This document shows positions 9,936 through 18,889 of a DNA stretch of 64,000 bases, piece by piece. The notes under the pieces are model-generated. The model did not search any database. It saw only the letters and a program-made list of their open reading frames with translations, and had not been told where the DNA came from. The translations under genes were made by a program, and so were the position numbers. Positions within the stretch are counted from its first letter, which is position 1. Each line of letters starts with the position of its first letter. Location: positions 1 through 64,000 of the forward strand of contig NZ_PVNL01000118.1 in assembly GCF_002994635.1 (NCBI RefSeq). Direction: 5' to 3'. The stretch comes from Enhygromyxa salina (GTDB lineage Bacteria; Myxococcota_A; Polyangia; Nannocystales; Nannocystaceae).

Positions 9936-10228
9936 GGGGTGTCAGCATACGCGATGTCCCCCGCTCCACGACCCCACCCGCGACGGCGCTGATCAGACGC
10001 CACGTACCTGCCGTGAGCCCGCGACCCGTCCAGTGGCGTTCGCGCGCTCGTCGTGGTCGCTTTCAACCGCGTCTGCGCCCCGCTCTGGGCCCAGGAGCAT
10101 CTGAGAGCTTACGCACCGGGCACGCCTCGGCCCCCATCTCGGCCTGATCACGGCCTGTTGCGCCGCTCGATACCCGCCGCGCGGCTGGCCTGCTTCCAAG
10201 TCTCGCCCGACGTGTTATCCACCGGCCG

Positions 10229-11323
10229 ATGAGCGACAGCGTCGCAGCGCGACCCGGTATCTCCGTGGTCGTCCCGGTGTTCGACGAGGTCGACTCGCTC
10301 GAGGAACTCTACCAGGGCATCACCGCCTCGTGCGATCGCATCGGACGCGGTCACGAGATCGTGTTCGTCAACGACGGCAGCCGCGACGGCTCGGACGCCA
10401 AGCTCGACGAGCTCGCGACCCGCGACCCACGCGTGCACGTCATCCACTTCCGCCGCAACTTCGGCAAGTCCCCAGCGCTGGCTGCGGCGTTCGAGCGCGT
10501 GCAGGGCGACGTCGTGCTCACCCTCGACGCGGACCTGCAGGACGACCCCTCGATGATCCCCGAGTTCGTCGCGCGGATCGACGCGGGCGCCGACCTGGTC
10601 TCGGGCTGGAAGAAGCGCCGCAACGACCCGATCGGCAAGACCTTCCCCTCGAAGGTGTTCAACTTCATCGTCCGTCGGCTCAGCGGCATCCCCCTGCAAG
10701 ACTTCAACTGCGGGTTCAAGGCCTATCGCATCGAGTGCATCCGCGAGCTGTCGGTCTACGGCGGCTTTCACCGGTTCTTGCCCGTGCTCGCGGGCGCCAA
10801 GGGGTTCCGGATCGAGCAGCTCGTCGTCAACCACCGGGCGCGCAAGCACGGCGTCAGCAAGTTTGGCGTCAAGCGCTTCTTCGACGGGATCCTCGACCTG
10901 CTCACGGTGTTGCTGGTCACCAAGTACCGGACCCGCCCGCTGCACTTCTTCGGCGTCCCCGGCATGGCGCTCAGCGGCGTTGGCGTTGGCTTGCTGGTCT
11001 ACCTGTCGGTGCTGTGGTTCATCGGTCAGCCGATCGGCACCCGCCCGCTGCTGACCCTGGGTCTGCTGCTGACGATCATGGGCTTGCAGTTCGTGTGCTT
11101 TGGCCTGCTCGGTGAGCTCTTGGTCCGCACCACCGTCGCGCCCCGCGAGATCTACTCGATCCGCGAGGCGGTCCGCGGCCGGCCAGCGGCGATCGCTGAC
11201 GCGGCCGCCGCCAGCAACGCCTCCGCCGAGATCGTCACCCGCGAAGACGCGCCACGCCCCGATCCAGCCGCGGCCACGCGCAACGACATCCCGATCATCA
11301 GCCCCGAACACGTTGGCGACTGA
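10229..11323 (+). CDS. Family 2 glycosyltransferase, polyprenyl-phosphate sugar synthase (GtrB/ArnC/DPM1-like)
   Basis: The enzyme transfers a sugar from a nucleotide sugar to polyprenyl phosphate at the inner membrane. The 364-residue protein has an N-terminal GT-A domain (VVVPVFDE; DADLQDD at residues 100-106 as the DXD metal site), the conserved CGFKAYR region, and two C-terminal membrane helices (about 245-265 and 275-297) followed by a polar tail of about 60 residues. It is 13 bases upstream of a methyltransferase gene, which suggests joint work on a surface glycan. Sugar identity cannot be read from sequence. Confidence 0.92.
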   Translation: MSDSVAARPGISVVVPVFDEVDSLEELYQGITASCDRIGRGHEIVFVNDGSRDGSDAKLDELATRDPRVHVIHFRRNFGKSPALAAAFERVQGDVVLTLDADLQDDPSMIPEFVARIDAGADLVSGWKKRRNDPIGKTFPSKVFNFIVRRLSGIPLQDFNCGFKAYRIECIRELSVYGGFHRFLPVLAGAKGFRIEQLVVNHRARKHGVSKFGVKRFFDGILDLLTVLLVTKYRTRPLHFFGVPGMALSGVGVGLLVYLSVLWFIGQPIGTRPLLTLGLLLTIMGLQFVCFGLLGELLVRTTVAPREIYSIREAVRGRPAAIADAAAASNASAEIVTREDAPRPDPAAATRNDIPIISPEHVGD

Positions 11324-11336
11324 GAGAGCCCCCACC

Positions 11337-11948
11337 ATGTCCTCGCCCCAGCTCGACGAGCGCAGCTCGAACCAGCGCAAGCACGAGAGCCGCAACCCGA
11401 TCCAGCGCGCGCTGATCGACAACTTTCACGCCCAGGCGATCAAGCTGATCCGTCGCGCCCAACCATCGACGATCCTCGAGCTTGGCTGTGGCGAGGGCTA
11501 CGTGCTCAGCGCCCTCGCTGACGCCAACATCGACGCCGAGCTCAACGGCGTCGAGCTCGACAGCCGCGCCGTCGAGGTCGCCAAGCGGCGACTCGGCGAC
11601 CGCGCCACGATCGAGCACCGCGACGCGCGTGAGCTCGCCGCCGACGGTCGCCGATTCGACATGGTGGTGATGCTCGAGGTCCTCGAGCACATCCGGGAGC
11701 CCGAGCAGATGCTGCCGATCCTCGATCAGCTCAGCAACGGCTGGCTGCTGCTCAGCGTGCCGTGGGAGCCTGTGTTTCGCGGGCTGAACTTCATGCGCGG
11801 CAAGAACCTCACGCGGCTCGGCAATGATCCGGACCACGTCAACCACTGGGGCCGCAAAGGCTTCTCGCGCTTCGTCGCCTCGCGCTTCGACATCATCACG
11901 ATGCCGCAGGTGTTCCCGTGGACGATGGCGCTCGCGCGCTCGCGCTGA
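11337..11948 (+). CDS. Class I SAM-dependent methyltransferase
   Basis: The 203-residue product shows the SAM-binding motif ILELGCGEGY (about residues 46-55), the acidic ribose-binding residue in GVELDS, and the motif MLEVLEHI followed by a conserved PWEP segment. It resembles methyltransferases of the UbiG/Methyltransf_11 type. The start at 11337 lies 13 bases after the stop of the glycosyltransferase gene, so the two are probably co-transcribed. A lipid-linked sugar or a glycan end is a possible substrate, by context only. Confidence 0.88.
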   Translation: MSSPQLDERSSNQRKHESRNPIQRALIDNFHAQAIKLIRRAQPSTILELGCGEGYVLSALADANIDAELNGVELDSRAVEVAKRRLGDRATIEHRDARELAADGRRFDMVVMLEVLEHIREPEQMLPILDQLSNGWLLLSVPWEPVFRGLNFMRGKNLTRLGNDPDHVNHWGRKGFSRFVASRFDIITMPQVFPWTMALARSR

Positions 11949-12259
11949 GCGATCTCCCCGCGAATCCTCGTGAGTCGAGCGGCCATCCTCGCGGGTGGGC
12001 TGCGTTTGTGACCCTCGGCGTGCACAAAGCACCCTGGGCCGACGGACACGCGCGCGATCGTTTCGCCAGTGGTTCCCGACTCGACGCTGGGGTCACATCA
12101 CCGCGAACCCCGATCGATCGTCGGGGCTCGGCGACGATCCAGGCTCGAGGTTGGGAAGATCAGCGCGAGACCCCATCGCGAAGCCGGCCGCCACGCTCAC
12201 GCGCTGGCGGACCCGCGCAGGCTTACTTCGGCCGTGGTGCCCGTGGCACACAACTGAGC
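11949..12259. other. Gene-free stretch of 311 bases
   Basis: No frame in this stretch shows recognisable protein similarity, and no convincing hairpin or promoter was found. The frame of the next gene is open through most of it, so a longer N-terminus for that gene cannot be excluded. Confidence 0.5.
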
Positions 12260-12784
12260 ATGTTCAGCCCAGTCGTTGCTCGCCCCCGCCCCGTGTCGGC
12301 ACCGATCCGCGCGCGGCCCCTCGCTCGGCGGACGCAGATGATGGCTCGCGGGCCGGGCTGGCGGCTCGTCGAGGGGGAAGCTGACAACTGGCACGTCGCG
12401 CTGCGGCGCGAGACCGAAGATCCGGTGCGGACGTGGGCGCACCTGCTACGGACGATCCGCAGCATCTCGACCACGCACCGGTTGCGACCGATTGTGCTCG
12501 ATCTGCGTGATGCCGAGCGGCTTGGGGGAGTCGCCGCCCAAGCTGCGGGGTTGCTGCTTGCGGAGCTCGAGCAACGGGGGCTGCGGATCTGTGCGATCGT
12601 GGGTCCTGATCTGATCCACGCGGCGCGGGTGCAGCACTTGATCAGCCTGCATGCGCCGATTTGTGGGGGGTGTTTCCTGACGGAGGGCGAGGCGATTGAC
12701 TGGGTGCGGACTGGGCCGCCGCCCGTGGCGGCGCCGCTTCGCTCGCGGCCTGGTGGGCTTCGCATCGCGCCACCGCGGGTTTGA
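12260..12784 (+). CDS. Small STAS/anti-sigma-antagonist-like protein
   Basis: The 174-residue product has a basic, disordered N-terminus and an alpha/beta domain (from about residue 30) with the pattern RPIVLDLRDAERLGGVAAQ, a beta-strand plus helix layout reminiscent of STAS (SpoIIAA-like) domains. The phosphorylatable Ser position of SpoIIAA is not clear, so partner-switching is only a guess. Start is uncertain: ATG 12260 or the double ATG at 12338/12341, which would leave just the domain. The neighbouring genes give no functional clue. Confidence 0.5.
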   Translation: MFSPVVARPRPVSAPIRARPLARRTQMMARGPGWRLVEGEADNWHVALRRETEDPVRTWAHLLRTIRSISTTHRLRPIVLDLRDAERLGGVAAQAAGLLLAELEQRGLRICAIVGPDLIHAARVQHLISLHAPICGGCFLTEGEAIDWVRTGPPPVAAPLRSRPGGLRIAPPRV

Positions 12785-12907
12785 GCTGGCAGGTATATGA
12801 CCCCCACGCAGAGTCTGGCACTTCGCCGACTGCAGCCGCTCCCGCGTCTGGTCGCTTCGCTCCACTCGCGCGAACCTGGTACGAGACGACGGTTCCCGCT
12901 GGGCACC

Positions 12908-14002
12908 TCAGTGCGTGAACTTCACGTGCACGCGGCCGCGAAAGTCAGCGGGCGCGCGCAGCTCCAATGCGTACCGACCCGCTTCAAAGTCCTGCGGACC
13001 GATGAATTCACCTGGTTCGGTCAGCAGGTGCCCGCAGGGCTCACACTTCGCCACGGTCATCTCGACCCCCGATATGTCCTCGCCATCTTCGCCCCACATC
13101 CCCAGCACATAGATCTCGTCAGCATCAATGTCGAAGCGGCGGTGGAGCCACATCTCATCGCCAAGCGGGCCGACCATCATGTCGTTCGCACAGTCCAGCG
13201 TGAAGGTCTCGTCAATCGTGTGTTCACCGTCGACGCTGACCAGACCAAGGTCGGGCGCTGCCTGTGCTGTCCCGCACGCAAACACGCGCGACTGATAGTC
13301 CCGGAACCGGTTGCAGGACGAACCGAGCTCGGGCTGGAAGTCCGCGAGCAGCTCCTTGGTCGTCATGCCGAGCACCGACTTCATGGCCGCAGACAGGGCT
13401 GGGCCATCCGGGTATGGACCCGTGATCCGGCAGACATCGAGGACCGCTTCCAGCCCAAAGCGCTCCACGAGGTAGGCCACGAACCGGCCAAGCATCCCGT
13501 ACTCACGGGCCTCACTAGGAGTCTGCATGATGGCCACCAACCGGTCGAAGCTGCTGGTCTTCGCGTCGCGTCCGAAGGCGTCACTATAGAACACGGCCAG
13601 TCCTTCACTGAGGACGCGTGGGCAGCTCGCCGTTGCGAACGTCGCCATATGGACGACTTCATGGTCAAACGGGAGCACCGGCGAGTGAACGCATTGGTCA
13701 CTCGGGAGGAAGCACGCGAAGACGTCTTCGCCGCACGGGAGGTCAGCGGCGTATTGTTCGGATGAGTACCACCGATACTGCCCGAGGTGATCTGTCACGC
13801 CGAACTCCACCGCAAGCGCACCAGCGTAGGCGTCGACGTATGCGAAGGTCCCCCCACAGGTCTCGTCCGCGGTGCGATCACGACCGTCAATGTCAATCCA
13901 CTCGCCCTGGAACAGCCAGTTCGGCTCGTCCTCCGCGCACCCGCTGCTGCCGAGCGAGATCACGACGACTCCCGCCACCCCCATCGCGCTCAGTCGTCCC
14001 AT
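12908..14002 (-). CDS. Lipoprotein with gluzincin-type zinc peptidase motif (peptidase MA-like)
   Basis: The 364-residue product has a signal peptide and lipobox (GSSGC). A metallopeptidase signature is visible: HEVVH (His114, Glu115, His118) followed 15 residues later by LSEGLA with Glu133 as the likely third zinc ligand, the arrangement of peptidase MA-like gluzincins. Cysteines are spread along the chain, and the last 110 residues form a beta-rich domain (bacterial pre-peptidase-like). Its ATG overlaps the end of the upstream lipoprotein gene by 13 bases, so the two are translationally coupled. Secreted protease is the best call; the substrate is unknown. Confidence 0.72.
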   Translation of the reverse strand: MGRLSAMGVAGVVVISLGSSGCAEDEPNWLFQGEWIDIDGRDRTADETCGGTFAYVDAYAGALAVEFGVTDHLGQYRWYSSEQYAADLPCGEDVFACFLPSDQCVHSPVLPFDHEVVHMATFATASCPRVLSEGLAVFYSDAFGRDAKTSSFDRLVAIMQTPSEAREYGMLGRFVAYLVERFGLEAVLDVCRITGPYPDGPALSAAMKSVLGMTTKELLADFQPELGSSCNRFRDYQSRVFACGTAQAAPDLGLVSVDGEHTIDETFTLDCANDMMVGPLGDEMWLHRRFDIDADEIYVLGMWGEDGEDISGVEMTVAKCEPCGHLLTEPGEFIGPQDFEAGRYALELRAPADFRGRVHVKFTH

Positions 14003-15309
14003 CGGCTGTCCCCGAACGTGATCACCCACGCATTGCCGCTGCCGTCCTCGAACTCGACATCGAAGCTGTCGAGGCCCCAAGACCCGTGGTCCTTGGTGAT
14101 CCAGATGTCGGTCGAGTTGGAGGCCATGAAGCGGTTGGATCCTTGGGCGTTGACACCCGCGACCACAAAGTGCGCGGCCCCTGCAGGCACCTCATAGCCC
14201 AAAACTCGGCCCGTGGCCGGATCGATCACCTCGTACCCGGGTGCCTGGCCCCACAGACGCACCTGAACCCGCTCCGCGACCAGCGACGCGAAGCCGTTGG
14301 TGATCACCACGCCGTCGTCGTCGAACACGTCGAACTCTTCCATGGTGAACTCGGTGCCATTGGCGTCATACGAGAACGCGGCGGCCGGGCAACCACGGGG
14401 ACCGCACGCAGCATCGAAGCTCGCCGACGCCGTGACCGCTCCGCCGAGGATCGACGGACCGACGAGGTCAGCGTCGAGAGGAACGGCGAGGTCGACACCG
14501 ACGAAGACGCCGCCGTTGGGGGTGTGTCCGTCCTCGAAGATCTGATCGTTGTTGCCCTGCGCGTTGGTGCACGAGATCCATTCACTCTCGTCGTTCGGCA
14601 AGCTCACGCCGTCGATCTTGGTGGGGGCCGTGATATTGAGAACGACACCGTGGACGTCGCCGAAGTCGCCGAGCGTCCAGTGCGACACGACCTGCGGCAG
14701 CTCCGCTGAATTGTTCGCCAGCAGGCTGTCGAAGCACGCCGAGTAGTTTTGGGCAATCCATACTTGGATCGGCGCGACCTTCTTGGCGAACACACCGAAC
14801 GAGCCGTCGTTGACGCCGGCTTGCAGACGCTCGGCGAGCGTGATGCAGACTTGCTGATACACGTCGTATGCGCAGTACCTCTTGTACTTGTCTGCATTTT
14901 GATAGTCAAACTCGCCGCAGCACGCGATGACTTCGGCCGCCGCGTAGGGTTGGGCATTTTCGTGAAAGTAGTTGCTCTGCTCGCACCACCCGGCCCCGAG
15001 CAGGTCGACGCACGATTTCCCCTCGAGTGAGAAGTCGAGGCTGGTATGCAGCTCTCCTGCGCACTGGTACTGGATGCCAATATCGCCTGAACCGGAGGGG
15101 TTGTGTTGGCACTGGTCGGACGCCATCTGGTTGGGGCTGTCGCCGCCAGTGTCGCCCGCTCCGGTCTCGAGCCCGTCGGTCTCGTCCCCAGCGGTCGCTT
15201 CGGTGGGAGGGGGACACTCCCCGCCTTCATTCTCGCCGCCCTCGAGCGGGTTGCACTCGACCGTACTTGGGTCCTCGGTATACGGGTCTTTGCAACCTGC
15301 GATCGCCAA
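13990..15309 (-). CDS. Cys-rich lipoprotein, unknown function (start interrupted by probable frameshift)
   Basis: The open frame begins with a TTG at a perfect lipobox (AIAGC) but lacks the rest of a signal peptide. A signal-peptide-like N-terminus starts with ATG at 15370 in the neighbouring frame and joins the lipobox if one base of the A5 run at 15308-15312 is removed. Either the sequence carries an indel or the gene is off. The mature part has an acidic linker, about 14 cysteines, and a beta-rich C-terminal half with motifs such as EFDVFDDDGVV that could bind Ca2+. It precedes and overlaps the peptidase lipoprotein gene. No family recognised. Confidence 0.7.
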   Translation of the reverse strand: MAIAGCKDPYTEDPSTVECNPLEGGENEGGECPPPTEATAGDETDGLETGAGDTGGDSPNQMASDQCQHNPSGSGDIGIQYQCAGELHTSLDFSLEGKSCVDLLGAGWCEQSNYFHENAQPYAAAEVIACCGEFDYQNADKYKRYCAYDVYQQVCITLAERLQAGVNDGSFGVFAKKVAPIQVWIAQNYSACFDSLLANNSAELPQVVSHWTLGDFGDVHGVVLNITAPTKIDGVSLPNDESEWISCTNAQGNNDQIFEDGHTPNGGVFVGVDLAVPLDADLVGPSILGGAVTASASFDAACGPRGCPAAAFSYDANGTEFTMEEFDVFDDDGVVITNGFASLVAERVQVRLWGQAPGYEVIDPATGRVLGYEVPAGAAHFVVAGVNAQGSNRFMASNSTDIWITKDHGSWGLDSFDVEFEDGSGNAWVITFGDSRWDD

Positions 15310-15370
15310 AAACGGCGAGGGGAGCGGCGAGGAGTACCTCGTGGAGATTGGCGTGAGCGTGAGTGGTCAT

Positions 15371-15697
15371 CACACGCAGGGTCTACTCGGGATATCCGAC
15401 TGTGTTGGTGGCAACGTTTTCGTGTCGGCGGCGACTAACTCCGAGCCCGACCCTTCGTCGCTACCGCTCGATCTCTGCCGCCCTACAAGTTGGACAGTTC
15501 GCGCGTGCTCACTCATGCGGAGGCAGCGTCAGCGCCGACTCGACAGCGGGACGAGCAGCCACAGATGTGCCTGGCGGCGTGAGTCCAAACCGGTCGTCAC
15601 TCGAGCCCCCCGCATGCTCGCGGGCCACCCTCAACGGACATCCGCGCGGTGCGCCGAGCATTCCTGGCGAGTCGCCGGTCGACCACAATAGCAGCCC
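15371..15697. other. Gene-free stretch upstream of the SDR gene
   Basis: No coding frame here has recognisable similarity. It lies between the disturbed lipoprotein start and a fragment of a duplicated oxidase gene, so it may be residue of a past rearrangement. Confidence 0.4.
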
Positions 15698-15775
15698 CTC
15701 GACCGTGTACCGCGGCTGGATGTGTTGCGGGCAGTTGCGATCCCCGGCGTGCACATCAAAAAGCGCGCGGAATCT
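15698..15775 (-). pseudogene. Fragment duplicating the 3' end of the pyridoxamine-phosphate-oxidase-like gene
   Basis: On the minus strand this stretch encodes DRNCPQHIQPRYTVE, matching the C-terminal region DRNCPQHIQPRYTIE of the intact gene at 31278-31850. At the DNA level bases 15698-15760 and 31317-31380 differ at only about four of some 63 positions by eye. Similarity stops abruptly on both sides, and no start or full domain is present, so this is a truncated copy. Confidence 0.75.
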
Positions 15776-15827
15776 GGTCAGAGAAGACCGTCGGCACGAG
15801 GGCGCATGCCCGTGCTACACCCCCCGT

Positions 15828-16607
15828 ATGATCAAGCTCGATCTCAGGGGAAAACGAGTTCTGGTGACGGGTTCGGCGATGGGGATCGGAGCCGGCATCG
15901 CGGCGGTGCTCGCCGAAGCCGGCGGTCACGTGATCGGGGTGGATGTCGACGCTGCGGCTGGACGCGCGGTCGTGAATTCCATCGAGTCCGCCGGGGGGTC
16001 GGCCGAGTTCATCGAGCTCGATCTCCGCGAAGTCGAAGCCGTCGAAGCCCTCGGTGATCGGTTGGCGAGCACCACCCCCCACCTCGACGCGGTCGTGAAC
16101 AACGCTGGCGTCGCGTACTTCGGTGGCATCAGTGAGACGCAACCGGAGGACTGGAACCAGCTCATGGCCGTCGATCTCCGGGCCCCCTACCTGGTCACGC
16201 GGACATGCCTGAAGCTGCTCGAGGCCGCCGAGGATGCCAGCGTGGTCAATATCGCTAGTGTCCACTCGGTGATGACGGTTGCGACAATGACGGCCTATGC
16301 GGCCGCCAAAGGGGGCGTGGCTGCGATGACGCGAAGCCTGGCCCAGGAGCTGGGTCCCCGAGGTGTCCGCGTCAACACCGTGAGCCCCGGCTTCGTCGAC
16401 ACCCCCCTGTTCCGCGCCTGGCTCGACTCCGAACCGGATCCCGAGGCGTCTCTAGCCCGGGTCCTGAGCATCATCCCGACGGGGCGCATCGCGACCCCAC
16501 GGGAGATCGGCCAGGTCGTCGCGTTCCTCGTCAGCGACTTGGCTCGCTCGATCAGCGGCGTCAACCTCATGGTCGACGGCGCGCTGACGACCCGGCTCAT
16601 GCACTGA
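15828..16607 (+). CDS. Short-chain dehydrogenase/reductase
   Basis: The 259-residue NAD(P)-dependent oxidoreductase has the complete classical SDR set: TGSAMGIG (residues 14-21) for cofactor binding, NNAG (91-94), catalytic Ser144, and YAAAK (Tyr157, Lys161). Asp39 after the second strand (GVDVD) favours NAD(H) over NADP(H). The C-terminal SGVNLMVDGAL motif is typical of the FabG-like group. It is a single gene with no partner that would name the substrate. The ATG gives the normal family length, though no clear ribosome site precedes it. Confidence 0.92.
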   Translation: MIKLDLRGKRVLVTGSAMGIGAGIAAVLAEAGGHVIGVDVDAAAGRAVVNSIESAGGSAEFIELDLREVEAVEALGDRLASTTPHLDAVVNNAGVAYFGGISETQPEDWNQLMAVDLRAPYLVTRTCLKLLEAAEDASVVNIASVHSVMTVATMTAYAAAKGGVAAMTRSLAQELGPRGVRVNTVSPGFVDTPLFRAWLDSEPDPEASLARVLSIIPTGRIATPREIGQVVAFLVSDLARSISGVNLMVDGALTTRLMH

Positions 16608-16835
16608 GCGCGCGTGGCCACGTCTTGGCGTATCCAGAGGATGGCGCGCGCGCCTGTGCACGAGCAGATCCTCGCGCGTGGCCTCGGGCGCACCGCCGCC
16701 CTGGTCGCTCGGCAGCCCGTCGCCACACGCACTGGTTGACATGGCGATGGTCACGAATGACAAGGAGCGAGCCATGCACGCATCCTATCGCCAGGAAATC
16801 TCCGATCCAACGACCGCGCGTGCTAGCCTCGCGCC

Positions 16836-18869
16836 GTGCTTCGCCGCGCGCCAGCCGAGATCATGTTGGAGCACGGGCCTGGCGAGACGCGGTGGCTCTC
16901 GCAGACGCCGGCTGCACCAGGTGAGCGGTCGCTGTCGGCGAGCGAGGCGATCGCCATCGCCCGTCGGGCCCTCACGGACCCGCACAGAGCGGGCTCCTTG
17001 TCGCGCGTCGTGGCCGGGCTGGTTTCGCCGGGACGGCCCAGCACGCAGTCCGAGCTACGCCGCGCGCTCGAGTCCGCGATCCTGCGCGGTCGCCTGGTCG
17101 TGGTGGCGCGCCCGCGACCGCTCTCGCGCCTGAGCCACGAGCTGCCGGAGGGCGAAGACATCAGCGTGCTCCCGCCCGCGTCCGAGCCCACCCCGCTCCC
17201 GAGCGACGACGTCGAGCCCAGTTGGTTCGAGGTCCAGATCATCGACGAGATCGGCGAGCCGCTCCCCGAGCTGCGCGTGGAGTTCGTCGCACGCGGCCTC
17301 TCGCACGAGCTGCGCACCAACGCCGAGGGCGTCGCCCGCCTCGAGCACGGCGCCGGCCCGGTCGCGCGCGTCAGCGTAGTCTCGCACGACGAACTCCGCG
17401 ACGCGCTCACCCCCCGCTGGCAAACCCGCCGCGAGGCGAAGATCCCCGCGAGCACCCAGCACACCCCCGTCCACGTCGAGCAGCTCGACGGCGAGTTCGA
17501 TCCCGTCGAGCTGCGTGACCAGCAGCGGGCGATCCTCGTGATCGCGCCGCGCTTCGCCTGCCGCGAGGTCGAAGCCACGACCTTTGCGTTTGGCCGCAGC
17601 TTCGTGCGTAGCGCGGGCGTGGCTTCGCTCGCGGCCGTCGCCCAGGAGCTGCAGCAAGACGACGGGCAGCAGGCCATGATCTTTGGCCACACCGATCTCT
17701 CGGGCCCCGCGCTCGCCAACAAGCGCCTCAGTGAGCGCCGGGCCCACGCCGTCTTCGCCCTCCTGACCCACGATTTCGAGCGCTGGGATGATCTGTGGCG
17801 GGCGCGGCTCAACGAGCAGCCCTGGCACGAGCGCTGGGGCACCCGCGAGCTCCAACACATGCTCAACGCCCTGCGCTGCGCCGACGACCAGGGCCAAGTC
17901 CTCGCCGAAGACGGTCGCGGCGGCGCACGAACATCCCAAGCGATCCGACGCTTCAAGGCCGGCGACTACCCGCGCAAGCCTGCCGAACAAGCGAAGCTTC
18001 CCCACACCGACAGCGTGAACAAAGACCTGCGCCGCGAGCTGTTCTTGGCGTACGCCAAGCTCGTGTGTCGCACGCCCGTCGACGCCCAGCGGTTCGTGCC
18101 CGTGGGCGGCTCGCCGTTCATGGGTTGCGGTGAGTACAATCCGCTGTCGCTCGAAGGCCGCGACGAGGCCAGCCGTCGCAATGTGGTGTTCATCTTCGAC
18201 CCGGCCGCCGCGCCGGCCGAGCCACCGTGTGCAATTGGGAAGCTCAACCCCTGTCAGGCGCGCCTCGACGAGCCCCCACCCGAAGGCCAAGCTGGGCCGT
18301 TCTATCGCTGCCGGTACTATAAAGATATAGCGAGCGCGTGCCCCTGCGCTGGTGGGCCCGACCTCGCGCGTGACGTCATCGTTCGCTTCTTCATGAGCCT
18401 CGACGAGGCCAACGCGCTGCCGCATCGGTTCACGCTCGAGGCCGAGGACGAACCCGGCGACGGCGACGACGCGCCGAGCTTCGAGCAGGCGCGCTCGCTG
18501 AGCGCCGACGCCCGCGTGTGGGTGCGTGACGAGCCGAGCGACGACGCCAACTCCGAGCCGGCTCCCGAGCCTGATCCCGAGCCTGATCCCGAGCCTGATC
18601 CCGAGCCTGATCCCGAGATGGTCGAGCTGCACTTCACCCACATCCCCGACGCCCACGCCTATCGCCTGCGCGTCGACGACGTCGACGGGCCGTACGCGGT
18701 ATTTGTGCAGACCCGCTTTCATCAGATCTCGCAGCTCAGCTCGATCGACCGCGCGCTCCGCTTCCCGGCGATCCATGCGATCCTGACCGCGCCGCCGCCT
18801 CCCCCAACAGACGAAGAGAGCTGGAATGGCGACCCCGACTCCGGCGAGAACCCCGAAGCCTCCGACTGA
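16836..18869 (+). CDS. OmpA-like domain protein, first gene of the metalloprotease operon
   Basis: The 677-residue product has no signal peptide. Residues about 131-185 look like a carboxypeptidase-regulatory-like beta domain, residues 247-312 form an OmpA/MotB-like peptidoglycan-binding domain with GHTD (284-287) and LSERRA, and a Cys-containing region (about 440-510) follows, then a PEPD repeat linker and a final beta-rich domain. Proteins that combine such domains often accompany contractile injection or type VI secretion effectors; no such apparatus is in view, so this is inference. The start is GTG, with ATG 16863 as an alternative. It ends 20 bases before the protease gene. Confidence 0.75.
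   Translation: MLRRAPAEIMLEHGPGETRWLSQTPAAPGERSLSASEAIAIARRALTDPHRAGSLSRVVAGLVSPGRPSTQSELRRALESAILRGRLVVVARPRPLSRLSHELPEGEDISVLPPASEPTPLPSDDVEPSWFEVQIIDEIGEPLPELRVEFVARGLSHELRTNAEGVARLEHGAGPVARVSVVSHDELRDALTPRWQTRREAKIPASTQHTPVHVEQLDGEFDPVELRDQQRAILVIAPRFACREVEATTFAFGRSFVRSAGVASLAAVAQELQQDDGQQAMIFGHTDLSGPALANKRLSERRAHAVFALLTHDFERWDDLWRARLNEQPWHERWGTRELQHMLNALRCADDQGQVLAEDGRGGARTSQAIRRFKAGDYPRKPAEQAKLPHTDSVNKDLRRELFLAYAKLVCRTPVDAQRFVPVGGSPFMGCGEYNPLSLEGRDEASRRNVVFIFDPAAAPAEPPCAIGKLNPCQARLDEPPPEGQAGPFYRCRYYKDIASACPCAGGPDLARDVIVRFFMSLDEANALPHRFTLEAEDEPGDGDDAPSFEQARSLSADARVWVRDEPSDDANSEPAPEPDPEPDPEPDPEPDPEMVELHFTHIPDAHAYRLRVDDVDGPYAVFVQTRFHQISQLSSIDRALRFPAIHAILTAPPPPPTDEESWNGDPDSGENPEASD
18564..18611 (+). 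repeat. Four tandem 12-base repeats (Pro-Glu-Pro-Asp linker)
   Basis: CCCGAGCCTGAT occurs four times without a mismatch, encoding a PEPD repeat linker. The identity at third positions points to recent expansion. Confidence 0.9.
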
Positions 18870-18889
18870 GCCGAGAACGGAACCGCGTC

